The notes: a model not told the origin generated them from the sequence alone. A DNA stretch of 64,000 nucleotides from Piscicola geometra (GCA_943735955.1 CALSEQ010000033.1:651001-715000), one strand, 5' to 3'; shown: positions 45,935-62,100, numbered from the stretch's first letter. Numbers and translations: made by a program.

Positions 45935-46835
45935 AATATATTAAATATGCAATATATGTAAATATGCAATATATGTAAATATGCAATATATGTAAATATG
46001 CAATACATTTAAATATGCAATATATGTAAATATGCAATATATGTAAATATGCAATATATGTAAATATGCAATAAATGTAAATATGCAATCTATGTAAATA
46101 TGCAAATATGCAATATATGCAATAATGCAATATATGCAAATATGCAATATATGTAAAAATGCAATATATGTAAATATGCAATATATGTAAATATGCAATA
46201 TTTGTAAATATGCACTATATGTAAATATACAATATATGCAAATATGCAATATATGTAAATATGCAATATATGTAAATATGCAATATATGTAAATATGCAA
46301 TATATGCAAATATGCAATATATGTAAATATGCAATATATGTAAATATGCAATATATGTAAATATGCAATATATGTAAATATGCAATATATGCAAATATGC
46401 AATATATGTAAATATGCAATATATTAAATATGCAATATATGTAAATATGCAATATATGTAAATATGCAATATATGTAAATATGCAATACATGTAAATATG
46501 CAATATATGTAAATATGCAATATATGTAAATATGCAATATATGTAAATATGCAATAAATGTAAATATGCAATCTATGTAAATATGCAAATATGCAATATA
46601 TGCAATAATGCAATATATGCAAATATGCAATATATGTAAATATGCAATATATGTAAAAATGCAATATATGTAAATATGCAATATATGTGAATATGCAATA
46701 TATGTAAATATGCAATATATGTAAATATGCAATATATGCAAATATGCAATATATGTAAATATGCAATATATGTAAATATGCAATATATGTAAATATGCAA
46801 TATATGTAAATATGCAATATATGTAAATATGCAAT
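45870..46835 (+). repeat. 483-bp tandem duplication carrying a 16-bp unit
   Basis: A unit that has lost its G, AATATATTAAATATGC (16 bp), lies at 45,935-45,950 and again at 46,418-46,433, 483 bp later. The following AATAAATGT, AATCTATGT, B-B punctuation and AATAATGC modules recur at the same offset (near 46,072 and 46,554). A single-base deletion is rare in this array, so the shared deletion is strong evidence of common descent for the two segments. Confidence 0.85.
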
Positions 46836-47649
46836 ATATGTAAATATGCAATATATGTAAATATGCAATATATGTAAATATGCAATATATGTAAATATGC
46901 AATAGATGTAAATATGCAAATATGCAATAAATGCAAATATGCAATGTATGCAAATATGCAATATATGTAAATATGCAATATATGTAAATATGCAATATAT
47001 GTAAATATGCAATATATGTAAATATGCAATATATGTAAATATGCAATATATGTAAATATGCAATATATGTAAATATGCAATATATGTAAATATGCAAATA
47101 TGCAATATATGCAAATATGCAATATATGCAAATATGCAATATATGCAAATATGCAATATATGCAAATATGCAATATATGTAAATATGCAATATATGTAAA
47201 TATGCAATATATGTAAATATGCAATATATGTAAATATGCAATATATGTAAATATGCAATACATGTAAATATGCAATATATGTAAATATGCAAATATGCAA
47301 TATATGCAATTATGCAATATATGCAAAGATGCAATATATGTAAACATGCAATATATGTAAATATGCAATATATGTAAATATGCAATATATGTAAATATGC
47401 AATATATGTAAATATGCAATATATGCAAATATGCAATATATGTAAATATGCAAGATATGTAAATATGCAATAAATGTAAATATGCAATATATGTAAATAT
47501 GCAATATATGTAAATATGCAATGTATGTAAATATGCAATATATGTAAATATGCAATATATGTAAATATGCAATATATGTAAATAGGCAATAAATGTAAAT
47601 ATGCAAATATGCAATCTTTGCAAATATGCAATATATGCAAATATGCAAT
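46836..47649 (+). repeat. Regular satellite, no local higher-order period found
   Basis: 17-bp units with punctuation near 46,918-46,950, 47,096-47,170 and 47,290-47,335. The block at 47,096-47,170 has five consecutive A modules ending in C. AAAGATGC and AATACATG variants tie it to the family seen at 34-44 kb. Nothing other than satellite is present. Confidence 0.7.
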
Positions 47650-49245
47650 ATATGTAAATATGCAATATATGTAAATATGCAATATATGTAAATATGCAAT
47701 ATATGTAAATATGCAATATATGTAAATATGCAATTTATGTAAATATGCAATATATGTAAATATGCAATATATGTAAATATGCAATATATGTAAATATGCA
47801 ATAAATGAAATTTTGCAAATATGCAATATATGCAAATATGCAATATATGCAAATATGCAATATATGTAAATATGCAATAGATGTAAATATGCAATATATG
47901 TAAATATGCAATATATGTAAATATGCAATATATGCAAATATGCAATATATGTAAATATGCAATATATGTAAATATGCAATATATGTAAATCTGCAATATA
48001 TGTAAATATGCAATAAATGTAAATATGCAATATATGTAAATATGCAATATATGTAAATATGCAATATATGTAAATATGCAATATATGTAAATATGCAATA
48101 TATGTAAATATGCAAATATGCAATATATGCAAATATGCAATATATGCAAATATGCAATATATGTAAATATGCAATATATGTAAATATGCAATATATGTAA
48201 ATATGCAATATATGTAAATATGCAATATATGTAAATATGCAATATATGTGAATATGCAATATATGTAAATATGCAATATATGTAAATATGCAATATATGT
48301 AAATATGCAATATATGTAAATATGCAATATATGCAAATATGCAATATATGCAAATATGCAATATATGTAAATATGCAAAATATGTAAATATGCAATATAT
48401 GTAAATATGCAATATATGTGAATATGCAATATATGCAAATATGCTATATATGTAAATATGCAATATATGTAAATATGCAATATATGTAAATATGCAATAT
48501 ATGTAAATATGCAATATATGTAAATATGCAATTTATGTAAATATGCAATATATGTAAATATGCAATATATGTAAATATGCAATATATGTAAATATGCAAT
48601 AAATGTAATTTTGCAAATATGCAATATATGCAAATATGCAATATATGCATATATGCAATATATGTAAATATGCAATAGATGTAAATATGCAATATATGTA
48701 AATATGCAATATATGTAAATATGCAATATATGCAAATATGCAATATATGTAATTATGCAATATATGTAAATATGCAATATATGTAAATCTGCAATATATG
48801 TAAATATGCAATAAATGTAAATATGCAATATATGTAAATATGCAATATATGTAAATATGCAATATATGTAAATATGCAATATATGTAAATATGCAATATA
48901 TGTAAATATGCAAATATGCAATATATGCAAATATGCAATATATGCAAATATGCAATATATGTAAATATGCAATATATGTAAATATGCAATATATGTAAAT
49001 ATGCAATATATGTAAATATGCAATATATGTAAATATGCAATATATGTGAATATGCAATATATGTAAATATGCAATATATGTAAATATGCAATATATGTAA
49101 ATATGCAATATATGTAAATATGCAATATATGCAAATATGCAATATATGCAAATATGCAATATATGTAATAATGCAAAATATGTAAATATGCAATATATGT
49201 AAATATGCAATATATGTGAATATGCAATATATGCAAATATGCAAT
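47650..49245 (+). repeat. 798-bp tandem duplication
   Basis: Markers pair at 798 bp: AATTTATGT (47,731 and 48,529), the unusual TTTTGC module (47,811 and 48,609), GTAAATCTGC (CTGC at 47,991 and 48,789), GTGAATATGC (48,248 and 49,046) and AAAATATG (48,377 and 49,175). In the first copy the odd module reads ATGAAATTTTGC and in the second ATGTAATTTTGC, so single-base changes have followed the duplication. 798 equals 46 units plus 16 bp, two extra half-units. Confidence 0.85.
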
Positions 49246-51049
49246 ATATGTAAATATGCAATATATGTAAATATGCAATATATGTAAATATGCAATATAT
49301 GTAAATATGCAATATATGTAAATATGCAATATATGTAAATATGCAATATATGTAAATATGCAATATATGTAAATATGCAAATATGCAATATATGCAAATA
49401 TGCAATATATGCAAATATGCAATATATGCAAATATGCAATATATGTAAGTATGCAATATATGTAAATATGCAATATATGTAAATATGCAATATATGTAAA
49501 TATGCAATATATGTAAATATGCAATATATGTTAATATGCAATATATGTAAATATGCAATATATGCAAATATGCAATATATATAAATATGCAATATATGTA
49601 AATATGCAAAATATGTAAATATGCAATAAATGTAAATATGCAATATATGTAAATTTGCAATATATGTAAATATGCAATATAGGTAAATATGCAACTTATG
49701 TAAATATGCAATATATGTAAATATGCAATATATATAAATATGCAATATATGTAAATATGCAATATATGTAAATATGCAATATATGTAAATATGCAATATA
49801 TGTAAATATGCAATATATGTAAATATGCAATATATGTAAATATGCAATATATGTAAGTATGCAATATATGTAAATATGCAATAAATGTAAATATGCAATC
49901 TATGTAAATATGCAAATATGCAATATATGCAATTATGCAATATATGCATAAATGCAATATATGTAAATATGCAATATATGTAAATATGCAATATATGTAA
50001 GTATGCAATATTTGTAAATATGCAATATATGTAAATATGCAATATATGCAAATATGCAATATATGTAAATATGCAATATATGTAAATATGCAATATATGT
50101 AAATATGCAATATATGTAAATATGCAATATATGTAAATATGCAATATATGTAAATATGCAATATATGTAAATATTCAATATATGTAAATATGCAATATAT
50201 GTAAATATGCAATAGATGTAAATATGCAAATATGCACTATATGCAAATATGCAATGTATGCAAATATGCAATATATTTTAATATGCAATATATGTAAATA
50301 TGCAATATATGTAAATATGCAATATATGTAAATATGCAATATATGTAAATATGCAATATATGTAAATATGCAAATATGCAATATATGCAAATATGCAATA
50401 TATGCAAATATGCAATATATGCAAATATGCAATATATGCAAATATGCAATATATGCAAATATGCAATATATGCAAATATGCAATATATGCAAATATGCAA
50501 TATATGTAAATATGCAATATATGTAAATATGCAATATATGTAAATATGCAATGTATGTAAATATGCAATATATGTAAATATGCAATATATGTAAATATGC
50601 AATATATGTAAATATGCAATATATGCAAACATGCAATATATATAAATATGCAATATATGTAAATATGCAATATATGTAAATATGCAATATATGTAAATAT
50701 GCAATATATGTAAATTTGCAATATATGTAAATATGCAATATAGGTAAATATGCAATATATGTAAATATGCAATATATGTAAATATGCAATATATATAAAT
50801 ATGCAATATATGTAAATATGCAATATATGTAAATATGCAAAACATGTAAATATGCAATATATGTAAATATGCAAATATGCAATATATGCAATTATGCAAT
50901 ATATGCAAAGATGCAATATATGTAAATATGCAATATATGTAAATATGCAATATATGTAAATATGCAATATATGTAAATATGCAATATATGTAAATATGCA
51001 ATATATGCAAATATGCAATATATGTAAATATGCAAGATATGTAAATATG
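49246..51049 (+). repeat. Satellite with longest run of C-ending A modules
   Basis: Ordinary units plus a punctuation block near 50,371-50,500 in which seven consecutive A modules end in C instead of T. Shorter versions of the same block occur near 34,600-34,700, 35,800-35,890, 40,670-40,780 and 47,100-47,170. Markers AATATAGGT (near 49,679 and 50,730) and ATATATAAAT recur as in the 31-45-kb family. I found no gene or unique sequence. Confidence 0.7.
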
Positions 51050-54000
51050 CAATACATGTAAATATGCACTATATGTAAATACGCAAATATGCAATATATG
51101 AAATTATGCAATATATGCAAAGATGCAATATATGTAAATATGCAATATATGTAAATATGCAATATATGTAAATATGCAATATATGTAAATATGCAATATA
51201 TGCTAATATGCAATATATGTAAATATGCAAGATATGTAAATATGCAATAAATGTAAATATGCAATATATGTAAATATGCAATATATGTAAATATGCAATA
51301 TATGTAAATATGCAATATATGTAAATATGCAATATATGTAAATATGCAATAAATGTAAATATGCAAATATGCAATATATGCAAATATGCAATATATGCAA
51401 ATATGCAATGTATGTAAATATGCAATATATGTAAATATGCAATATATGTAAATATGCAATATATGTAAATATGCAATATATGTAAATATGCAATTTATGT
51501 AAATATGCAAATATGCAATATATGCAAATATGCAATATATGTAAATATGCAATATATGTAAATATGCAATATATGTAAATATGCAATATATGTAAATATG
51601 CAATATATGTAAATATGCAATATATGTAAATATGCAATATATGTAAGTATGCAATATTTGTAAATATGCAATATATGTAAATATGCAATAAATGCAAATA
51701 TGCAATATATGTAAATATGCAATATATGTAAATATGCAATATATGTAAATATGCAATATATGTAAGTATGCAATATTTGTAAATATGCAATATATGTAAA
51801 TATGCAATAAATGCAAATATGCAATATATGTAAATATGCAATATATGTAAATATGCAATATATGTAAATATGCAATATATGTAAATATGCAATATATGTA
51901 AATATGCAATAGATGTAAATATGCAAATATGCAATGTATGCAAATATGCAATGTATGCAAATATGCAATATATGTAAATATGCAATATATGTAAATATGC
52001 AATATATGTAAATATGCAATATATGTAAATATGCAAATATGCAATATATGCAAATATGCAATATATGCAAATATGCAATATATGTAAATATGCAATATAT
52101 GTAAATATGCAATATATGTAAATATGCAATATATGTAAATATGCAATATATGTAAATATGCAATATATGTAAATATGCAATATATGTAAATATGCAATAT
52201 ATGTAAATATGCAATATATGTAAATATGCAAATATGCAATATATGCAAATAAGCAATATATGCAAATATGCAATATATGCAAATATGCAATATATGTAAA
52301 TATGCAATATATGTAAATATGCAATATATGTAAATATGCAATATATGTAAATATGCAATATATGTAAATATGCAATATATGTAAATATGCAATATATGTG
52401 AATATGCAATATATGCAAATATGCAATAAATATAAATATGCAATATATGTAAATATGCAAAATATGTAAATATGCAATAAATGTAAATATGCAATATATG
52501 TAAATTTGCAATATATGTAAATATGCAATATAGGTAAATATGCAATATATGTAAATATGCAATATATGTAAATATGCAATATATATAAATATGCAATATA
52601 TGTAAATATGCAATATATGTAAATATGCAATATATGTAAATATGCAATATATGTAAAAATGCAATATATGTAAATATGCAATATATGTAAATATGCAATA
52701 TATGTAAATATGCAATAAATGTAAATATGCAATCTATGTAAATATGCAAATATGCAATATATGCAATTATGCAATATATCCAAATATGCAATATATGTAA
52801 ATATGCAATATATGTAAATATGCAATATATGTAAGTATGCAATATTTGTAAATATGCAATATATGTAAATATGCATTATATGCAAATATGCAATATATGT
52901 GAATATGCAATATATGTAAATATGCAATATATGTAAATATGCAATATATGTAAATATGCAATATATGTAAATATGCAATATATGTAAATATGCAATATAT
53001 GTAAATATGCAATATATGTAAATATGCAATATATGTAAATATGCAATAGATGTAAATATGCAAATATGCAATATATGCAAATATGCAATGTATGCAAATA
53101 TGCAATATATGTAAATATGCAATATATGTAAATATGCAATATATGTAAATATGCAATATATGTAAATATGCAATATATGTAAATATGCAATATATGTAAA
53201 TATGCAAATATGCAATATATGCAAATATGCAATATATGCAAATATGCAATATATGCAAATATGCAATATATGTAAATATGCAATATATGTAAATATGCAA
53301 TATATGTAAATATGCAATATATGTAAATATGCAATATATGTAAATATGCAATATATGTAAATATGCAATATATGTAAATATGCAATATATGTAAATATGC
53401 AAAATATGTAAATATGCAATATATGCAAACATGCAATATATATAAATATGCAATATATGTAAATATGCAATATATGTAAATATGCAATATATGTAAATAT
53501 GCAATATATGTAAATATGCAATATATGTGAATATGCAATATATGCAAATATGCAATAAATATAAATATGCAATATATGTAAATATGCAAAATATGTAAAT
53601 ATGCAATAAATGTAAATATGCAATATATGTAAATTTGCAATATATGTAAATATGCAATATAGGTAAATATGCAATATATGTAAATATGCAATATATGTAA
53701 ATATGCAATATATGCAAACATGCAATATATATAAATATGCAATATATGTAAATATGCAATATATGTAAATATGCAATATATGTAAATATGCAATATATGT
53801 AAATATGCAATATATGTAAATATGCAATATATGTAAATATGCAATAGATGTAAATATGCAAATATGCAATATATGCAAATATGCAATGTATGCAAATATG
53901 CAATATATGTAAATATGCAATATATGTAAATATGCAATATATGTAAATATGCAATATATGTAAGTATGCAATATTTGTAAATATGCAATATATGTAAATA

Positions 54001-54920
54001 TGCAATATATGCAAATATCCAATATATGTAAATATGCAATATATGTAAATATGCAATATATGTAAATATGCAATATATGTAAATATGCAATATATGTAAA
54101 TATGCAATATATGTAAATATGCAATATATGTAAATATGCAATATATGTAAATATGCAATATATGTAAATATGCAATAGATGTAAATATGCAAATATGCAA
54201 TATATGCAAATATGCAATGTATGCAAATATGCAATATATGTAAATATGCAATATATGTAAATATGCAATATATGTAAATATGCAATATATGTAAATATGC
54301 AATATATGTAAATATGCAATATATGTAAATATGCAAATATGCAATATATGCAAATATGCAATATATGCAAATATGCAATATATGCAAATATGCAATATAT
54401 GTAAATATGCAATATATGTAAATATGCAATATATGTAAATATGCAATATATGTAAATATGCAATATATGTAAATATGCAATATATGTAAATATGCAATAT
54501 ATGTAAATATGCAATATATGTAAATATGCAAAATATGTAAATATGCAATATATGCAAACATGCAATATATATAAATATGCAATATATGTAAATATGCAAT
54601 ATATGTAAATATGCAATATATGTAAATATGCAATATATGTAAATATGCAATATATGTAAATATGCAATATATGTAAATATGCAAAATATGTAAATATGCA
54701 ATATATGCAAACATGCAATATATATAAATATGCAATATATGTAAATATGCAATATATGTAAATATGCAATATATGTAAATATGCAATATATGTAAATTTG
54801 CAATATATGTAAATATGCAATATAGGTAAATATGCAATATATGAAAATATGCAATATATGTAAATATGCAATATATATAAATATGCAATATATGTAAATA
54901 TGCAATATATGTAAATATGC
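51050..54920 (+). repeat. 3.9-kb higher-order repeat, copy 1
   Basis: Starts with a signature of AATACATG, GCACTATATG, TACGC, B-B punctuation and the rare ATATATGAAATTATGC module. The signature lies at about 51,051, 54,921 and 58,612. The first interval is 3,870 bp. Internal order includes ATGCTAATATGC, AAGATATG, AATAAATGT, AATGTATG, doubled AATATTTG blocks and ATATATCCAAAT near 52,780. Copies differ internally by modules, so this is a related rather than identical duplication. Confidence 0.8.
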
Positions 54921-57900
54921 AATACATGTAAATATGCACTATATGTAAATACGCAAATATGCAATATATGAAATTATGCAATATATGCAAAGATGCAATA
55001 TATGTAAATATGCAATATATGTAAATATGCAATATATGTAAATATGCAATATATGTAAATATGCAATATATGCTAATATGCAATATATGTAAATATGCAA
55101 GATATGTAAATATGCAATAAATGTAAATATGCAATATATGTAAATATGCAATATATGTAAATATGCAATATATGTAAATATGCAATATATGTAAATATGC
55201 AATATATGTAAATATGCAATAAATGTAAATATGCAAATATGCAATATATGCAAATATGCAATATATGCAAATATGCAATGTATGTAAATATGCAATATAT
55301 GTAAATATGCAATATATGTAAATATGCAATATATGTAAATATGCAATATATGTAAATATGCAATTTATGTAAATATGCAATATATGTAAATATGCAATAT
55401 ATGTAAATATGCAATATATGTAAATATGCAATATATGTAACTATGCAAATATGCAATATATGCAAATATGCAATATATGCAAATATGCAATATATGTAAA
55501 TATGCAATATATGTAAATATGCAATTTATGTAAATATGCAATATATGTAAATATGCAATATATGTAAATATGCAATATATGTAAATATGCAATATATGTA
55601 ACTATGCAAATATGCAATATATGCAAATATGCAATATATGTAAATATGCAATATATGTAAATATGCAATATATGTAAATATGCAATATATGTAAATATGC
55701 AATATATGTAAATATGCAATATATGTAAATATGCAATATATGTAAGTATGCAATATTTGTAAATATGCAATATATGTAAATATGCAATAAATGCAAATAT
55801 GCAATATATGTAAATATGCAATATATGTAAATATGCAATATATGTAAATATGCAATATATGTAAGTATGCAATATTTGTAAATATGCAATATATGTAAAT
55901 ATGCAATAAATGCAAATATGCAATATATGTAAATATGCAATATATGTAAATATGCAATATATGTAAATATGCAATATATGTAAATATGCAATATATGTAA
56001 ATATGCAATAGATGTAAATATGCAAATATGCAATGTATGCAAATATGCAATGTATGCAAATATGCAATATATGTAAATATGCAATATATGTAAATATGCA
56101 ATATATGTAAATATGCAATATATGTAAATATGCAAATATGCAATATATGCAAATATGCAATATATGCAAATATGCAATATATGTAAATATGCAATATATG
56201 TAAATATGCAATATATGTAAATATGCAATATATGTAAATATGCAATATATGTAAATATGCAATATATGTAAATATGCAATATATGTAAATATGCAATATA
56301 TGTAAATATGCAATATATGTAAATATGCAAATATGCAATATATGCAAATAAGCAATATATGCAAATATGCAATATATGCAAATATGCAATATATGTAAAT
56401 ATGCAATATATGTAAATATGCAATATATGTAAATATGCAATATATGTAAATATGCAATATATGTAAATATGCAATATATGTAAATATGCAATATATGTGA
56501 ATATGCAATATATGCAAATATGCAATAAATATAAATATGCAATATATGTAAATATGCAAAATATGTAAATATGCAATAAATGTAAATATGCAATATATGT
56601 AAATTTGCAATATATGTAAATATGCAATATAGGTAAATATGCAATATATGTAAATATGCAATATATGTAAATATGCAATATATATAAATATGCAATATAT
56701 GTAAATATGCAATATATGTAAATATGCAATATATGTAAATATGCAATATATGTAAAAATGCAATATATGTAAATATGCAATATATGTAAATATGCAATAT
56801 ATGTAAATATGCAATAAATGTAAATATGCAATCTATGTAAATATGCAAATATGCAATATATGCAATTATGCAATATATCCAAATATGCAATATATGTAAA
56901 TATGCAATATATGTAAATATGCAATATATGTAAGTATGCAATATTTGTAAATATGCAATATATGTAAATATGCAATATATGCAAATATGCAATATATGTA
57001 AATATGCAATATATGTAAATATGCAATATATGTAAATATGCAATATATGTAAATATGCAATATATGTAAATATGCAATATATGTAAATATGCAATATATG
57101 TAAATATGCAATATATGTAAATATGCAATATATGTAAATATGCAATAGATGTAAATATGCAAATATGCAATATATGCAAATATGCAATGTATGCAAATAT
57201 GCAATATATGTAAATATGCAATATATGTAAATATGCAATATATGTAAATATGCAATATATGTAAATATGCAATATATGTAAATATGCAATATATGTAAAT
57301 ATGCAAATATGCAATATATGCAAATATGCAATATATGCAAATATGCAATATATGCAAATATGCAATATATGTAAATATGCAATATATGTAAATATGCAAT
57401 ATATGTAAATATGCAATATATGTAAATATGCAATATATGTAAATATGCAATATATGTAAATATGCAATATATGTAAATATGCAATATATGTAAATATGCA
57501 ATATATGTAAATATGCAATATATGTAAATATGCAATAAATGTAAATATGCAATCTATGTAAATATGCAAATATGCAATATATGCAATTATGCAATATATC
57601 CAAATATGCAATATATGTAAATATGCAATATATGTAAATATGCAATATATGTAAGTATGCAATATTTGTAAATATGCAATATATGTAAATATGCAATATA
57701 TGCAAATATGCAATATATGTAAATATGCAATATATGTAAATATGCAATATATGTAAATATGCAATATATGTAAATATGCAATATATGTAAATATGCAATA
57801 TATGTAAATATGCAATATATGTAAATATGCAATATATGTAAATATGCAATATATGTAAATATGCAATAGATGTAAATATGCAAATATGCAATATATGCAA

Positions 57901-58611
57901 ATATGCAATGTATGCAAATATGCAATATATGTAAATATGCAATATATGTAAATATGCAATATATGTAAATATGCAATATATGTAAATATGCAATATATGT
58001 AAATATGCAATATATGTAAATATGCAAATATGCAATATATGCAAATATGCAATATATGCAAATATGCAATATATGCAAATATGCAATATATGTAAATATG
58101 CAATATATGTAAATATGCAATATATGTAAATATGCAATATATGTAAATATGCAATATATGTAAATATGCAATATATGTAAATATGCAATATATGTAAATA
58201 TGCAATATATGTAAATATGCAAAATATGTAAATATGCAATATATGCAAACATGCAATATATATAAATATGCAATATATGTAAATATGCAATATATGTAAA
58301 TATGCAATATATGTAAATATGCAATATATGTAAATATGCAATATATGTAAATATGCAATATATGTAAATATGCAAAATATGTAAATATGCAATATATGCA
58401 AACATGCAATATATATAAATATGCAATATATGTAAATATGCAATATATGTAAATATGCAATATATGTAAATATGCAATATATGTAAATTTGCAATATATG
58501 TAAATATGCAATATAGGTAAATATGCAATATATGTAAATATGCAATATATGTAAATATGCAATATATATAAATATGCAATATATGTAAATATGCAATATA
58601 TGTAAATATGC
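54921..58611 (+). repeat. 3.9-kb higher-order repeat, copy 2 (3,691 bp)
   Basis: Follows the first copy in tandem. Offsets to copy 1 rise from 3,870 to 3,946 bp after a 76-bp gain (four units plus a half-unit) near 55,380, and reach 4,098 bp at the ATATATCCAAAT marker (52,780 and 56,878), a further 152 bp. That marker is itself repeated 721 bp later at 57,599, so an internal 721-bp duplication (56,840-58,300) belongs to this copy. Other tags follow copy 1 order. Confidence 0.8.
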
Positions 58612-59150
58612 AATACATGTAAATATGCACTATATGTAAATACGCAAATATGCAATATATGAAATTATGCAATATATGCAAAGATGCAATATATGTAAAT
58701 ATGCAATATATGTAAATATGCAATATATGTAAATATGCAATATATGTAAATATGCAATATATGTAAATATGCAATATATGCTAATATGCAATATATGTAA
58801 ATATGCAAGATATGTAAATATGCAATAAATGTAAATATGCAATATATGTAAATATGCAATATATGTAAATATGCAATATATGTAAATATGCAATATATGT
58901 AAATATGCAATATATGTAAATATGCAATAAATGTAAATATGCAAATATGCAATATATGCAAATATGCAATATATGCAAATATGCAATGTATGTAAATATG
59001 CAATATATGTAAATATGCAATATATGTAAATATGCAATATATGTAAATATGCAATATATGTAAATATGCAATTTATGTAAATATGCAATATATGTAAATA
59101 TGCAATATATGTAAATATGCAATATATGTAAATATGCAATATATGTAACT
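58612..59150 (+). repeat. 3.9-kb higher-order repeat, truncated copy 3
   Basis: The opening signature (AATACATG, GCACTATATG, TACGC, ATATATGAAATTATGC) is present again. The distance from ATATATGAAATT to the following ATGCTAAT is 118 bp here against 101 bp in copy 2: exactly one 17-bp unit more. Correspondence is lost around 59,150, where a different family of variants begins. Confidence 0.8.
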
Positions 59151-62100
59151 ATGCAAATATGCAATATATGCAAATATGCAATATATGCAAATATGCAATA
59201 TATGTAAATATGCAATATATGTAAATATGCCATATATGTAAATATGCAATATATGTAAATATGCAATATATGTAATTATGCAATATATGTAAATATGCAA
59301 TATATGTAAATATGCAATATATGTAAATATGCAATATATGTAAATATGCAATATATGTAAGTATGCAATATATGTGAATATGCCATATATGTAAATATGC
59401 AATATATGTAAATATGCAATATATGTAAATATGCAATATATGTAAATATGCATTATATGTAAATATGCAATATATGTAAATATGCAATACATGTAAATAT
59501 GCAATATATGTAAATATGCAATATATGTAAATATGCAATATATGTAAATATGCAATATATGTAAATATGCAATATATGTAAATATGCAATATATGTAAAT
59601 ATGCAATATATGTAAATATGCAATATATGTAAATATGCGATATATGTAAATATGCAATATATGTAAGTATGCAATTTATGTAAATATGCAATATATGTAA
59701 ATATGCAATATATGTAAATATGCAAGATATGTAAATATGCAATATATGTAAATATGCAATATATGCAAATATGCAATAAATGTAAATATGCAAATATGCA
59801 ATATATGCAAATATGCAATATATGTAAATATGCAATATATGTAAATATGCAATATATGTAAATATGCAATATATGTAAATATGCAATATATGTAAATCTG
59901 CAATATATGTAAATATCCAAGAAATGTAAATATGCAATATATGTAAATATGCAATATATGTAAATATGCAATATATGTAAATATGCAATATATGTAAATA
60001 TGCAATATATGTAAATATGCAAATATGCAATATATGCAAATATGCAATAAATGCAAATATGCAATATATGTAAATATGCAATATATGTAAATATGCAATA
60101 TATGTAAATATGCAATATATGTAAAAATGCAATATATGTAAATATGCAATATATGTAAATATGCATTATATGTAAATATGCAATATATGTAAAGATGCAA
60201 TATATGTAAATATGCAATATATGCAAATATGCAATATATGTAAATATGCAACATATGTAAATATGCAATATATGTAAATATGCAATATATGTAAATATGC
60301 AATATATGTAAATATGCAATATATGTAAATATGCAATATAGGTAAATATGCAATATATGTAAATATGCAATATATGTAAATATGCAATATATGTAAATAT
60401 GCAATATATGTAAATATGCAGTATATGTAAATATGCAAATATGCAATAGATGCAATTATGCAATATATGCAAATATGCAATATATGTAAATATGCAATAT
60501 ATGTAAATATGCAATATATGTAAATATGCAATATATGTAAATATGCAATATATGTAAATATGCAATATATGCAAATATGCAATATATGTAAATATGCAAT
60601 ATATGTAAATATGCAATATATGTAAATATGCAATATATGTAAATATGCAATATATGTGAATATGCAAATATGCAATATATGCGAATATGCAATATATGCA
60701 AATATGCAATATATGTAAATATGCAATATATGTAAATATGCAATATATTTAAATATGCAATATATGTAAATATGCAATATATGTAAATATGCAATACATG
60801 TAAATATGCAATATATGTAAATATGCAATATATGTAAATATGCAATATATGTAAATATGCAATATATGTAAATATGCAATATATGTAAATATGCAATATA
60901 TGTAAATATGCAATATATGTAAATATGCAATATATGTAAATATGCAATATATGTAAATATGCAATATATGTAAGTATGCAATTTATGTAAATATGCAATA
61001 TATGTAAATATGCAATATATGTAAATATGCAAGATATGTAAATATGCAATATATGTAAATATGCAATATATGCAAATATGCAATAAATGTAAATATGCAA
61101 ATATGCAATATATGCAAATATGCAATATATGTAAATATCCAAGAAATGTAAATATGCAATATATGTAAATATGCAATATATGTAAATATGCAATATATGT
61201 AAATATGCAATATATGTAAATATGCAATATATGTAAATATGCAAATATGCAATATATGCAAATATGCATTAAATGCAAATATGCAATATATGTAAATATG
61301 CAATATATGTAAATATGCAATATATGTAAATATGCAATATATGTAAAAATGCAATATATGTAAATATGCAATATATGTAAATATGCATTATATGTAAATA
61401 TGCAATATATGTAAAGATGCAATATATGTAAATATTCAATATATGCAAATATGCAATATATGTAAATATGCAACATATGTAAATATGCAATATATGTAAA
61501 TATGCAATATATGTAAATATGCAATATATGTAAATATGCAATATATGTAAATATGCAATATAGGTAAATATGCAATATATGTAAATATGCAATATATGTA
61601 AATATGCAATATATGTAAATATGCAATATATGTAAATATGCAGTATATGTAAATATGCAAATATGCAATAGATGCAATTATGCAATATATGCAAATATGC
61701 AATATATGTAAATATGCAATATATGTAAATATGCAATATATGTAAATATGCAATATATGTAAATATGCAATATATGCAAATATGCAATATATGTAAATAT
61801 GCAATATATGTAAATATGCAATATATGTAAATATGCAATATATGTAAATATGCAATATATGTGAATATGCAAATATGCAATATATGCGAATATGCAATAT
61901 ATGCAAATATGCAATATATGTAAATATGCAATATATGTAAATATGCAATATATGTAAATATGCAATATATGTAAATATGCAATATATGTAAATATGCAAT
62001 ATATGTAAATATGGAAATATGCAATATATGCAAATATGCAATATATGCAAATATGCAATATATGTAAATATGCAATATGTGTAAATATGCAATATACGTA

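Noticed and set aside
51203..54964. 1,253-codon minus-strand open reading frame, and similar long frames across the window
   Set aside because: Same 17-residue cycle in every frame, no ATG in the consensus on that strand, TTG-only starts, breaks wherever unit variants create stops, and no flanking gene signals. The openness follows from the repeat arithmetic.
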